10,893 nucleotides of DNA from Chloroflexota bacterium (GCA_022566975.1 JADFHV010000038.1:1-10893); one strand, 5' to 3'; counted from the first letter of the stretch, positions 1-6,580 are shown. Notes: generated by a model not told the origin, from the sequence alone. Program-made: numbers and translations.

Positions 1-572
1 GCCCTCTGTGCCAGGGCGCTGTATAGCTCGCCCCCGCCGAGGAGCCACGCTCCCGCCACGGTGAGTATGATCCCTATAATCAGACCGAGCCAGGGCAGAA
101 TATCGGCGAGGACGGACCTTGCGCCAAGGCCTATCACCGTTCCTGCCACCCCAAACAGGACGACGAACCCTCCCGTGACCGCGCCGCCGATCAGTATCGC
201 TCTCGCAACACCGCGTACCAGGTCCCGTCGCTGGTCGGCGTCATCGCCGGTGCCCATGTACAGGCCCATGTAGGCCGGCAGCATGGCGAACCCGCAGGGA
301 TTGAACGCGGCTGCTACGCCGGCCGCGAAGGCGAAGCCCAGGGGGCCGATCAGACCCAGGCCTCCGAAGTACGAGCTCGAGTTGCCCGACAGCGTCTCGA
401 CGAAGGAGTTGACCCCGTCTACGCCGGCGCTATCCCTGACAATGAGGGCGCCTATGATCGCCACCGTCAGTGATATTCCCGCCACCAGGGCCGGCAGCAA
501 GACCCCCCTCATCAGCCTGCTGCTGCTGACCGGTATGGATAGGCTGTTCAACTGGCTGACTCCCCATCCCAT
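1..572 (-). CDS. ccdA: Cytochrome c biogenesis protein CcdA-family thiol-disulfide transporter (3' end outside window)
   Basis: The gene is read leftward from ATG at 572 and leaves the window at base 1, so about 190 N-terminal residues are visible; complete CcdA proteins are usually somewhat over 220. The diagnostic motif is AFNPCGFAMLPAYMG at residues 89-103. Its Cys93 is the first of the redox-active membrane cysteine pair; the partner would lie in the missing half. Hydrophobic segments lie near 23-45, 72-95, 122-148 and 156-180. CcdA/DsbD-type proteins pass reducing equivalents from cytoplasmic thioredoxin across the membrane to extracytoplasmic thioredoxin-like proteins, often for cytochrome c maturation. 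An in-frame TAA lies just upstream of the ATG, so this is the earliest possible start; no convincing Shine-Dalgarno is seen, and ATG at codon 21 is an alternative. It diverges from the nitrite/sulfite reductase. The family call is firm, the physiological partner unknown. Confidence 0.9.
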   Translation of the reverse strand, partial: MGWGVSQLNSLSIPVSSSRLMRGVLLPALVAGISLTVAIIGALIVRDSAGVDGVNSFVETLSGNSSSYFGGLGLIGPLGFAFAAGVAAAFNPCGFAMLPAYMGLYMGTGDDADQRRDLVRGVARAILIGGAVTGGFVVLFGVAGTVIGLGARSVLADILPWLGLIIGIILTVAGAWLLGGGELYSALAQR

Positions 573-604
573 CTGTTATCTATACGGAGCCGCGGGCTGG
601 TCAG

Positions 605-610
605 ATTATA
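605..610 (-). promoter_or_regulatory. Candidate -10 box for ccdA
   Basis: On the minus strand bases 610-605 read TATAAT, a perfect sigma70-type -10 element. Its predicted start of transcription is about 25 nt upstream of the ccdA ATG at 572. The best -35 at 17-bp spacing is TAGGTA (633-628), only 3 of 6 matches, and there is no TG extension. The call therefore rests on the -10 and its position alone. Confidence 0.4.
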
Positions 611-709
611 CCCCACGCCTAGACCCCTACCTACCGCCTCAGTCGTTGGCTTAGACATGGAATCGAGTTTAGCCGCCACGTTCGTCGCCAAGACGGCGCC
701 TTTCATGCC

Positions 710-719
710 TTGACGTCAA
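710..719. promoter_or_regulatory. Perfect 10-bp palindrome, possible operator
   Basis: TTGACGTCAA is a perfect palindrome in the ccdA/reductase intergenic region. Its centre lies about 68 bp upstream of the predicted reductase transcription start, a position typical of activator sites. Neither strand has a fitting -10 if it is read as a -35 box. No regulator gene is adjacent, so the role is a guess. Confidence 0.25.
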
Positions 720-747
720 AAAATGCCAATTAAGGCCAGGGCTCAAG

Positions 748-776
748 TTGACAGCGGCCCATCGCATTGCTAGAGT
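748..776 (+). promoter_or_regulatory. Sigma70-like promoter for the reductase leader
   Basis: A perfect -35 TTGACA (748-753) is followed after exactly 17 bp by TAGAGT (771-776), which matches 4 of 6 of the -10 consensus including the key T, A and final T. Transcription would start around 783-785. That places the start just ahead of the short leader ORF at 800 and about 180 nt ahead of the reductase start codon. Confidence 0.65.
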
Positions 777-799
777 GCGTGTATTAGACTGGGAGAGCG

Positions 800-847
800 A
801 TGCAGTTGATACCGGTTGCGAACTGCGTGTGTATGAACGGCCTATAG
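800..847 (+). CDS. Putative cysteine-sensing leader peptide (15 aa)
   Basis: ATG at 800 opens a 15-codon ORF ending in TAG at 845-847, translating to MQLIPVANCVCMNGL. A GGGAG (791-795) ends 4 nt before the ATG, a somewhat short but usable Shine-Dalgarno spacing. Two Cys codons (TGC 824-826, TGT 830-832) lie two codons apart and are followed by Met. Cys is normally rare, so this clustering ahead of a gene for assimilatory sulfite or nitrite reduction suggests that the ribosome pauses here when cysteinyl-tRNA is scarce. The ORF lies between a promoter (748-776) and a strong intrinsic terminator (879-911), both on this strand, as in amino-acid attenuation leaders. Polycysteine leader ORFs upstream of sulfur genes are known from mycobacteria; I am reasoning by analogy. 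Expression is unproven, and a chance ORF of this length is possible. Confidence 0.55.
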   Translation: MQLIPVANCVCMNGL

Positions 848-878
848 GGGTCGGCACGTAACAGTCCCACATCGCTGG

Positions 879-911
879 CCCCGCTCGTGCTGAGTTCGAG
901 TGGGGTTTTTT
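879..911 (+). terminator. Intrinsic terminator in the reductase leader
   Basis: Stem CCCCGCTCG (879-887) pairs with CGAGTGGGG (897-905), 9 bp with one G-U pair and a 9-nt loop, followed directly by six T (906-911), then G and three more T. It lies 54 nt before the reductase start codon and downstream of its apparent promoter, so it should act as an attenuator. Alternatively it ends an independent RNA of about 125 nt. Confidence 0.85.
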
Positions 912-964
912 GTTTGCCAGACGGCCGCCTGTCGAGCGGTCATTAGGGATTAAGGAGCCAGGGG

Positions 965-2725
965 ATGACACAGGCTCAGGCGAAGCCTCGCACACCGGGA
1001 GTCATAGAGATCTTGCCCGAGGAGATCGACGACTTCGAAGCGCAGGTGAAGCGGTTCCAGGCCGGAGAGTGGAACACCAACGATTTCATGGCGTTCAGGC
1101 TGAGACAGGGTGTCTACGGCCAGAGGCAGTCCGATGTCCAGATGGTGCGGGTCAAGGCGCCTTTCGGGGGACTCACCGCGGACCAGCTCGACGCCCTGGG
1201 GGAGTTCGCGGAGGTCTACACCCCCTTGAACAAGGGGCACGTGACCACTAGGGAAAACTTCCAGTTCCATCACGTCCCGCTGGGCGACACGCCCGCCATC
1301 ATGCGTCTGCTAGGGGACGTTGGGCTGAGTACCAGGGAGGCGTGCGGCAACACCGTGCGCAACGTCACCGGCTGCGCCATGGCCGGCGTATGCGCCGACG
1401 AGCCCTTCGACGTGACTCCCTACGCCGCGGCCTACTCCCGCTACTTCGTTCGGCACCCCTTCACTCAGGCGCTGCCGCGCAAGTTCAAGACCGCGTTCTC
1501 CGGGTGCGCGCGCGATTGCGCCATAACCTCCATCCACGACATGGGCTTCATACCCCGCGTCGAGGACGGCAAAAAGGGATTCAAGGTCCTCACAGGGGGC
1601 GGCACTTCCATCATGCCCCGCATCGCGCCCACCCTCTACGAGTTCAAGCCCGTCGATGAATATCTGAAGGTCACCGAGGCGGTCATCCGAGTCTTCCACC
1701 GCTCAAACGAGCTGCGCAAGAACCGGATGAAGGCCCGAATCAAGTTCCTCATCGACCGGATAGGGATAGACGAGTTCCGGGGCATGGTCGAGGAGGAGCT
1801 CAAAGAGCCGTGGGCCCAGAGGTCCTTCGATCCGACCTCCCTGATGTTCCTTGACGACGAGGCGAAAGACGCACCGTCACTGACCGCCAGCTACCAGACC
1901 AACGGACACGCTCCCGAGTTCGACCGCTGGGTTGAGACCAACGTCGAGACCCAGAAGCAGGAAGGGTACCGCACGGTAACCGTCAAACTGCCCCTTGGCG
2001 ACATCCAGGCCGACCAGTTCCACTCCCTGGCCGACATGTCCCGAAGCTACGCGGGTGGCAGGGCCAGGATCACCCATCAGCAGAATCTGGCCTTCCGCTG
2101 GGTCCCGGAGAATGCCCTGTACGAGGTATGGGAAGAGCTGAACCGCATCGGCCTGGGGGACTCCGGCGCCCACGAGATAACCGACGTGGTCGCCTGCCCA
2201 GGCACAGACAGCTGCAAGCTGGGCATCACTTCATCGATGGGCCTGGGGCGGGCCATAAGCCGGTCGCTGTTCGAGATGAACATAGACGACCCTCTAATCA
2301 GACAGATGCACGTCAAGATGAGCGGCTGCCCCAACGGGTGCGGCCAGCACCACATCGCCGACATCGGGTTCCACGGTGCCGCCGCCAAGGCACCCGGCGG
2401 GCAGGTCCCCGCCTACGAGCTGTTCCTGGGCGGCAGCTACGACGATGCCGACGCCCGACTGGGCCTGCGCGTGAAGACCAAGATACCAGCCAAGCGTGCG
2501 CCCGAGGCTCTCGGCAAGGTACTGGCTTTCTACCGGGAGCAGCGCAACGAAGGCGAGCCTTTCAAGGACTTCGCGGCGCGCCTCGGAGCCGAGGCGTTCG
2601 AGCCGCTGCTTGAGGAGTTCAAGGAGATGCCGGACCTGAGCCGTCAGACCATCGAGGCCTACATGGACTGGGACAAGACGGTGAAGTACAAGCTGGAACG
2701 CGGCGAAGGCGAGTGCGCGGTCTAG
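965..2725 (+). CDS. Ferredoxin-type nitrite/sulfite reductase (siroheme, [4Fe-4S])
   Basis: This 586-residue cytoplasmic enzyme of the siroheme-dependent nitrite/sulfite reductase family carries out six-electron reduction of sulfite to sulfide or nitrite to ammonium. The family has two ferredoxin-like/catalytic half-repeats. Repeat 1 shows TTRENFQFHHV (94-104) and SGCARDC (179-185); repeat 2 shows RITHQQNLAFRWV (368-380). The cofactor ligands are in ACPGTDSC (Cys411, Cys417) and SGCPNGCG (Cys455, Cys459), the family's C-x5-C...C-x3-C pattern, and all four are present. Length is normal for the single-chain ferredoxin-dependent type. ATG at 965 is preceded by AGGAG (953-957) with 7-nt spacing. 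Sequence alone does not settle sulfite against nitrite as substrate; the cysteine-coding leader upstream favours sulfite. It appears to be monocistronic, with a terminator 22 nt after the stop. Gene family is certain, substrate is not. Confidence 0.93.
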   Translation: MTQAQAKPRTPGVIEILPEEIDDFEAQVKRFQAGEWNTNDFMAFRLRQGVYGQRQSDVQMVRVKAPFGGLTADQLDALGEFAEVYTPLNKGHVTTRENFQFHHVPLGDTPAIMRLLGDVGLSTREACGNTVRNVTGCAMAGVCADEPFDVTPYAAAYSRYFVRHPFTQALPRKFKTAFSGCARDCAITSIHDMGFIPRVEDGKKGFKVLTGGGTSIMPRIAPTLYEFKPVDEYLKVTEAVIRVFHRSNELRKNRMKARIKFLIDRIGIDEFRGMVEEELKEPWAQRSFDPTSLMFLDDEAKDAPSLTASYQTNGHAPEFDRWVETNVETQKQEGYRTVTVKLPLGDIQADQFHSLADMSRSYAGGRARITHQQNLAFRWVPENALYEVWEELNRIGLGDSGAHEITDVVACPGTDSCKLGITSSMGLGRAISRSLFEMNIDDPLIRQMHVKMSGCPNGCGQHHIADIGFHGAAAKAPGGQVPAYELFLGGSYDDADARLGLRVKTKIPAKRAPEALGKVLAFYREQRNEGEPFKDFAARLGAEAFEPLLEEFKEMPDLSRQTIEAYMDWDKTVKYKLERGEGECAV

Positions 2726-2747
2726 CGCTCCCCGCACGGAGGCACAC

Positions 2748-2777
2748 AAGAAGGCCCCGCCGACGCGGGGCCTTCTT
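2748..2777. terminator. Bidirectional intrinsic terminator
   Basis: A perfect 13-bp inverted repeat (2748-2760 with 2765-2777; AAGAAGGCCCCGC against its reverse complement) has a 4-nt loop. The A/T-rich ends give a short U-rich 3' flank on both strands. It sits between the convergent reductase (ends 2725) and DUF3999 (ends 2799) genes and should terminate both. Confidence 0.9.
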
Positions 2778-2798
2778 GCGCTCGGACGCTCTCAGCGT

Positions 2799-4130
2799 TC
2801 AAGGGGCAGGTGGTGGCAACACCTTGCGGGCCTGTCGGAGGACGCCAAACAAGATGAGCCCCACAACCCCGGCGGCCACGGAGACCACCGCGGGGAAGAG
2901 CCAGGGGAGCCGCTCACTGACGGGAGGTGGCGGTGGTGCGGGAGGAATCTCCTCCACGAACTGCGGATTGTCGACGTGAGCGCCAAGGGCGGCTTCGGGT
3001 AGGTCTTCGGTCGCCAGGTAGGGGAACACCCGCTCGATATCATAGGACGGTCGCCGAGCCTCAGTATTCCCATAGTAGAGTTTGTAGGACTGTCCGGGGT
3101 CCGCTGAGAACAGTAGCCTGCGCTGAAGGCCCCATACGTCCGCGGCCTGGACGCTGAGAGCCGGGTTGTCCTCGTCATGGATGGTGAGACGGATATAGCG
3201 GTCGGTGGTCTCCGGATAGGTGAGCGCCAGACTGTCCCCGACAAACTTCGGGGTGTCGTAGGCGTAGATCGCGGAGCGCGACGCTAATCTACGCCATTCC
3301 TCTCGGTCGGAGCTTGTCTCGAGATCGACCTCGCGATAGAAGTTTACATTCGGGACGTCGATGGCCAGGCCGTGGCTGGGAAGCCCCTGGGCGCCGAGGT
3401 CTAGCTCAACAAGCGTGACCCGTCGATCGGTGTCGCGGCTGGCACCCAGAATCGAGACGGGCCATCTGACCTCTTGGGCTAGCGTCTCTTTCGCAAAGAA
3501 GACGCTGGCTGCCGCGATCTCCAGCGGTCCTTCCCCCTCATCCGATATCTGGACACGCAGGTAGCGGGCCGTGCTGTCTGTATAGCTCACGCGAGTGTCA
3601 CGGGAGGTGAGTGGTATCTCCTTTACGGTGAAATCGAAGACCTGCTGCTCCGCTATCCTGGTCCAGGTGGCCCCATCGTCGCTGGCCTCGACGATGGCAG
3701 TGCGGCGAAAATTGGATGAGGGCGTTCGGATCTCGATCTTGTTGTGCAGGACCCCTTCCCGACCCAGGTCGGCGACGAACGTGGTGTACTTGCCCGGGAC
3801 ATAGCCTTTGTCTCGAAGGGCTACGGAGATGGAGGTCTGCTGACGCTCTGCCCTGGAAACCTCAGCCTTGTAGGGGACCTCGGCGCCATCGCCCGCGATA
3901 ATTCGAAGGTCGACCAGACCGAGAGTGGAATTAGCAAACACTTCGGAGTCCGGTAAGAGTTCTACCAGGCCCTCCTCTCTGAGAGCCGACGGCAAATTGA
4001 TGGGCTTGACGTAGCGCCACTCGGTGAGGGAGAAGTCGGCAAACGCCTGTGACACCACAAGAATCGAGGTGGCGAGGCCAGCTACCGTCAGCGTCAGCTT
4101 AAGGCTCAGGCGAAGTCTGCTGCTCTTCAA
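2799..4130 (-). CDS. DUF3999-family envelope protein
   Basis: This 443-residue protein has an N-terminal signal sequence (basic residues 1-11, hydrophobic 12-28, likely cleavage after Ala-Phe-Ala around 31), a large extracytoplasmic region, a Pro-rich stretch (396-403), and one C-terminal TM helix (409-431) with a short basic tail. Two internal modules resemble each other and discoidin/F5-8C-type beta sandwiches: about 118-213 and 242-335. They share NF-R...SDDGATWTRIA versus NF-R...SSDREEWRRLA, and ARYLRVQISDE versus DRYIRLTIHDE. DUF3999 genes commonly sit beside DUF2339 genes, as here; function is unknown, though the modules suggest polysaccharide or protein binding outside the membrane. 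The start is TTG at 4130, chosen because AGGGAG (4143-4138) lies 7 nt upstream. It overlaps the end of the DUF2339 reading frame by 32 nt, which suggests translational coupling. The family assignment comes from memory of the architecture, not a search. Confidence 0.8.
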   Translation of the reverse strand: MKSSRLRLSLKLTLTVAGLATSILVVSQAFADFSLTEWRYVKPINLPSALREEGLVELLPDSEVFANSTLGLVDLRIIAGDGAEVPYKAEVSRAERQQTSISVALRDKGYVPGKYTTFVADLGREGVLHNKIEIRTPSSNFRRTAIVEASDDGATWTRIAEQQVFDFTVKEIPLTSRDTRVSYTDSTARYLRVQISDEGEGPLEIAAASVFFAKETLAQEVRWPVSILGASRDTDRRVTLVELDLGAQGLPSHGLAIDVPNVNFYREVDLETSSDREEWRRLASRSAIYAYDTPKFVGDSLALTYPETTDRYIRLTIHDEDNPALSVQAADVWGLQRRLLFSADPGQSYKLYYGNTEARRPSYDIERVFPYLATEDLPEAALGAHVDNPQFVEEIPPAPPPPPVSERLPWLFPAVVSVAAGVVGLILFGVLRQARKVLPPPAP

Positions 4131-4887
4131 AGAGGAACTCCCTGATAACTGCGGTGTACCGCTGATAGATGAATCCCCCGATGAGGAGGATGCCCCCCAG
4201 GCTCATGAAGGCGGCGACCCTGTAACCCTGCTCGAGCTCAAATGAGTCGACCAGAAAGAGCTTGAAGATTGGGACTGCGAGAAGAATCAGACCTCCCAGC
4301 CGCACCATCCGCCATCTCTTCACGATACCCAGCACGAGTGCGAGGCTCGCATAGACCGCCCACAGAAGGCTCAGGCTCAGGCTCTTGACATGGTCCGCCG
4401 TCCGGCCGGTAACGTCCACGATACCGCTGTCGACCGCGGCGATTACCTCGGCGCTCAGGACCCACAGGGTGAGGAAGTTGGCGCCTACCAGCAGAGCGGG
4501 CAAGAGGTTGTCTCTCTCCCACTTTAGGGTGGCACCCTGCTGCCTTCTCATCAGGTAGGCGGCCAGGAACGTCGCAATGACCCCCGACGCGAAGGCCATC
4601 ATGCGATAGTTCAGGATAAGTCGGAAGTCTTCGAGGTCCACCTGGGTGTCGAAGGCCAGCAAGCGTACCGCCAGCGTGGCGAAGACGCCAATACTGAACA
4701 ACCGGAGCTCGTACAGGCCCAGCCGGAAGGAGAGCCACATCAGGGCCAGGGCCTCGACGGCCCAGGCTACGGCGATCCAGGCCCCGTCGACCTGGACGGG
4801 CACCGCCACCGTCAGGAACACGTTAGCCGCTGCTAAGAACACGGGAAAGAGGCCAACTCTCTTTTCCCCTTCCTTCGTGACGCGCAA
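4099..4887 (-). CDS. DUF2339-family membrane protein, C-terminal part (in -1 frame)
   Basis: This frame carries the C-terminal portion of the DUF2339 protein, with about eight hydrophobic helices and a polar tail ending FEEQQTSPEP. It continues the fold of the upstream ORF. The segment from AANVFLTVAVPVQ through AWAVEALALMWLSF to RLLAFDT repeats a stretch of the upstream ORF (IAAPVQLGG, AWAAEGAVLMWLSF, LLILDT), the repetitive helix modules usual in this family. Real-protein character begins at 4902; codons further upstream in this frame are an Arg/Pro/His-rich shadow. If it is translated on its own, TTG at 4887 is a plausible start, with GGAGG (4900-4896) 8 nt before it; GTG at 4902 is the alternative. 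Otherwise it joins the upstream ORF by a -1 shift, giving about 806 residues in total. The stop overlaps the DUF3999 start. Confidence 0.7.
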   Translation of the reverse strand: MRVTKEGEKRVGLFPVFLAAANVFLTVAVPVQVDGAWIAVAWAVEALALMWLSFRLGLYELRLFSIGVFATLAVRLLAFDTQVDLEDFRLILNYRMMAFASGVIATFLAAYLMRRQQGATLKWERDNLLPALLVGANFLTLWVLSAEVIAAVDSGIVDVTGRTADHVKSLSLSLLWAVYASLALVLGIVKRWRMVRLGGLILLAVPIFKLFLVDSFELEQGYRVAAFMSLGGILLIGGFIYQRYTAVIREFLFEEQQTSPEP

Positions 4888-6518
4888 GCCGGTCGCCTCC
4901 ACCCCTGCAGGTCGTCCTTGTGGCGTCGCAGGAGATAGGCCGCCAGATAGGTGGCCCCTATGGCCACCAGGTATGCGGGGAGATACCGGTTGAGGAACGG
5001 CGTGAGGCTCGCCGACAACGCGTCGGGTGTATCGAGGATCAGGAGCCAGTAGCCGAAGATGGCAAAAACGCCTACGCTGAACACCCGCAGCTGCCACATC
5101 CGCAGGGTGAAGGAGAGCCACATGAGGACCGCTCCCTCGGCTGCCCACGCCACGCTCACCCAGGGCCCGCCCAGCTGGACGGGGGCAGCGATAGTGAGAA
5201 GGACCAGGGCTATGCCCAGCATCATGAGGCTCAGATAGACGTGCTCTTTGCTCCTTATCAGGGCAAGATAGGCAACGGCACCGTAGAAGAGCGCAAGGAG
5301 CAGCGTGAAGCCGCCCATCCATGGCCGGAAGTCGTCCCAGAGAAGCCCGTAGCTTATCCCGAAATAGGCGGCGGCGTTGATGACCATGAGGGAGTGGTCG
5401 AAGGCCTGGGGGGCGCGTCGCCAGACGATGTGGAAGAGAGTCGTCGCCCCGACGAAGATGAGGAAGATAATCGTCAGGCTACCCTGGGAGGTCAGCAGGC
5501 TGACCGTATCGCCGTATTCGTCGTACCACGACCCAAACGCGGCCAGAGACCCCAGGAGGCCGAGGAGCGTGAACCAGCGCCAGTCTCGAACGGTGGAAAG
5601 CGCCAGCACCCCCACGTCTACGGCGATAATGTAGGCCGGGAGCTGAATGCTCTTGCCGGCAGCCACGACGTCCCCGGACGTTGGGGCGAATCCGCTCAGG
5701 ATGAAAGGAGCGGCGAACGCGCCAGCAATGCCTATGACAGCTAGAGACACCGACTCGTGCCTAATGGCCAGTCCCGCCGAGGCCACGCTGATAAGCAGCA
5801 GTAGGCCGGTCGCTGGATAGAAATCGATCAGGTCGAAGATGGCATAGGCGGCGAAGATCGAGAGATAGAGCAGGGCTATGCCGCCGCCGGCGAGCGCCTG
5901 GGCGTAGGCTGGATATTGCTTTCGCCAGTACTGGCCGCCGCCCAGGAAGGCCAGCCCAGCTACGATGCCCAGGACCACCCGCCCCGTCTCGCCGATCCAG
6001 TCATTGTCGAAGGCCAGCTTAAGGAAGAACCCGGTACCGATGACGACGGCGAGGACACCGATTCGGGCCAGCCAGTTGCCCCCCAAGACAAGCTCCCAGT
6101 CGACGTTGAGGCGTTCCCAGGGCATCGGGGCGGGAGGCCGGGTAGGCGGAGGTGGCTCGCCGGGTGGAGCGCCCGCGGAGGCGGACACCGGTTGGCCGGA
6201 GGGCGAGGGTCGCGGCCTTCGACCCGCCTCTCGTCGTAGGGCCTGCTGGCGCTCCAGCCTGGGATTCCGTGAATGCTCAAGAATCCCCTGCCCGGCCAGA
6301 GTGGCTTGGATATCCCGGACGTCACGCTGTAGGGCGTCAAGCTGACCCTGAAGCTCGGCAAGGGATACGTCCTCAAAGGGGACCTCCGGACCAGCCTCTT
6401 CCTCCAGAGCTTCGCCCTCGTCAGGCTCAGCCGTCAGGGCCACGCCGCAGTGAATGCAGAACTGGTCATGCGCCCCGTAAAAACCCCCACAGCTAGGGCA
6501 GCGCATTTGCGATCGCAT
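4833..6518 (-). CDS. Zinc-ribbon DUF2339-family membrane protein, N-terminal part (frame broken near 4902)
   Basis: This is a multi-pass membrane protein of unknown function. It starts at ATG 6518, supported by GGGGAGG (6532-6526) with 7-nt spacing. In order it has a zinc ribbon with Cys7, Cys10, Cys21 and Cys24 (CPSCGG...FCIHCG); an acidic, coiled-coil-prone helix (about 50-76); a Pro/Ser-rich linker (about 100-145); and the DUF2339 hallmark around 150-190 (LNVDWELVLGGNWLARIGV, then FFLKLAFDNDWIG). Many TM helices follow. The match to the family runs to residue 539 (DLQG, base 4902). After that this frame degenerates into 22 unrelated basic residues and stops at 4833, while the family-like sequence continues in the -1 frame. 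It lies 62 nt after the RDD gene and is probably co-transcribed with it. The true product is either this truncated protein or a fusion with the C-terminal part. Confidence 0.75.
   Translation of the reverse strand: MRSQMRCPSCGGFYGAHDQFCIHCGVALTAEPDEGEALEEEAGPEVPFEDVSLAELQGQLDALQRDVRDIQATLAGQGILEHSRNPRLERQQALRREAGRRPRPSPSGQPVSASAGAPPGEPPPPTRPPAPMPWERLNVDWELVLGGNWLARIGVLAVVIGTGFFLKLAFDNDWIGETGRVVLGIVAGLAFLGGGQYWRKQYPAYAQALAGGGIALLYLSIFAAYAIFDLIDFYPATGLLLLISVASAGLAIRHESVSLAVIGIAGAFAAPFILSGFAPTSGDVVAAGKSIQLPAYIIAVDVGVLALSTVRDWRWFTLLGLLGSLAAFGSWYDEYGDTVSLLTSQGSLTIIFLIFVGATTLFHIVWRRAPQAFDHSLMVINAAAYFGISYGLLWDDFRPWMGGFTLLLALFYGAVAYLALIRSKEHVYLSLMMLGIALVLLTIAAPVQLGGPWVSVAWAAEGAVLMWLSFTLRMWQLRVFSVGVFAIFGYWLLILDTPDALSASLTPFLNRYLPAYLVAIGATYLAAYLLRRHKDDLQGWRRPACASRRKGKRELASFPCS
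4896..4910 (-). other. Frame-change point in the DUF2339 gene
   Basis: On the minus strand CTG CAG GGG TGG (4910-4899) is the incoming frame and GTG GAG (from 4902) is the outgoing -1 frame. The pivot is a run of four G (4905-4902). One extra G would restore a single ORF reading DLQGVEATG. A tRNA-Gly on GGG could also slip back by one. GGAGG at 4900-4896 offers a ribosome binding site for the TTG at 4887, so internal initiation is a third reading. The coding-character switch is clear; its cause is not. Confidence 0.75.
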
Positions 6519-6580
6519 TACGTTACCTCCCCGTTTGGGAACCAAGCCTGGTTCGTATCTTGCCTGTTCTTTCAGTCCAT

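Larger units (their letters stand above)
796..911 (+). promoter_or_regulatory. Attenuator leader RNA with mutually exclusive helices
   Basis: Base pairing worked out by eye gives alternative structures. Antiterminator: 847-855 (GGGGTCGGC) pairs with 874-882 (GCTGGCCCC), 9 bp with two G-U pairs. Terminator: 879-887 pairs with 897-905, sharing 879-882 with the antiterminator, so the two cannot coexist. A third helix, 796-802 with 870-876 (AGCGATG/CATCGCT, perfect), would bury the leader ATG; it excludes the antiterminator but not the terminator. A small hairpin 802-807/821-826 lies inside the leader ORF. A ribosome stalled at the Cys codons (824-832) would leave 847-855 free and favour readthrough. 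One that reaches the stop codon at 845-847 would cover the antiterminator arm and favour termination. No known riboswitch signature (SAM, T-box, cobalamin) was recognised. Confidence 0.55.

Noticed and set aside
883..906. tRNA-like T-arm (GAGTTCGAG) near the leader terminator
   Set aside because: The sequence resembles a T loop, but no acceptor stem, D arm or anticodon arm can be drawn. The stem is a terminator followed by six T.
780..960. Known riboswitch (SAM, T-box, cobalamin) in the reductase leader
   Set aside because: None of the conserved core sequences of these classes, such as the T-box AGGGTGG motif, is present.
669..995. Minus-strand 108-codon ORF across the ccdA/reductase gap
   Set aside because: It runs through the promoter, leader and terminator of the reductase, has low-complexity Ser/Arg composition and no Shine-Dalgarno.
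4903..5322. Upstream half of the 407-codon minus-strand ORF as real coding sequence
   Set aside because: In this frame the protein is Arg/Pro/His-rich and non-family, while the overlapping frame gives clean DUF2339 helices. Coding character switches only at 4902.
4920..5744. Plus-strand 274-codon ORF
   Set aside because: It lies entirely opposite the DUF2339 gene, is rich in Glu/Arg/Gly/Pro with no recognisable domain, has no ribosome binding site, and is an antisense shadow of GC-rich codons.
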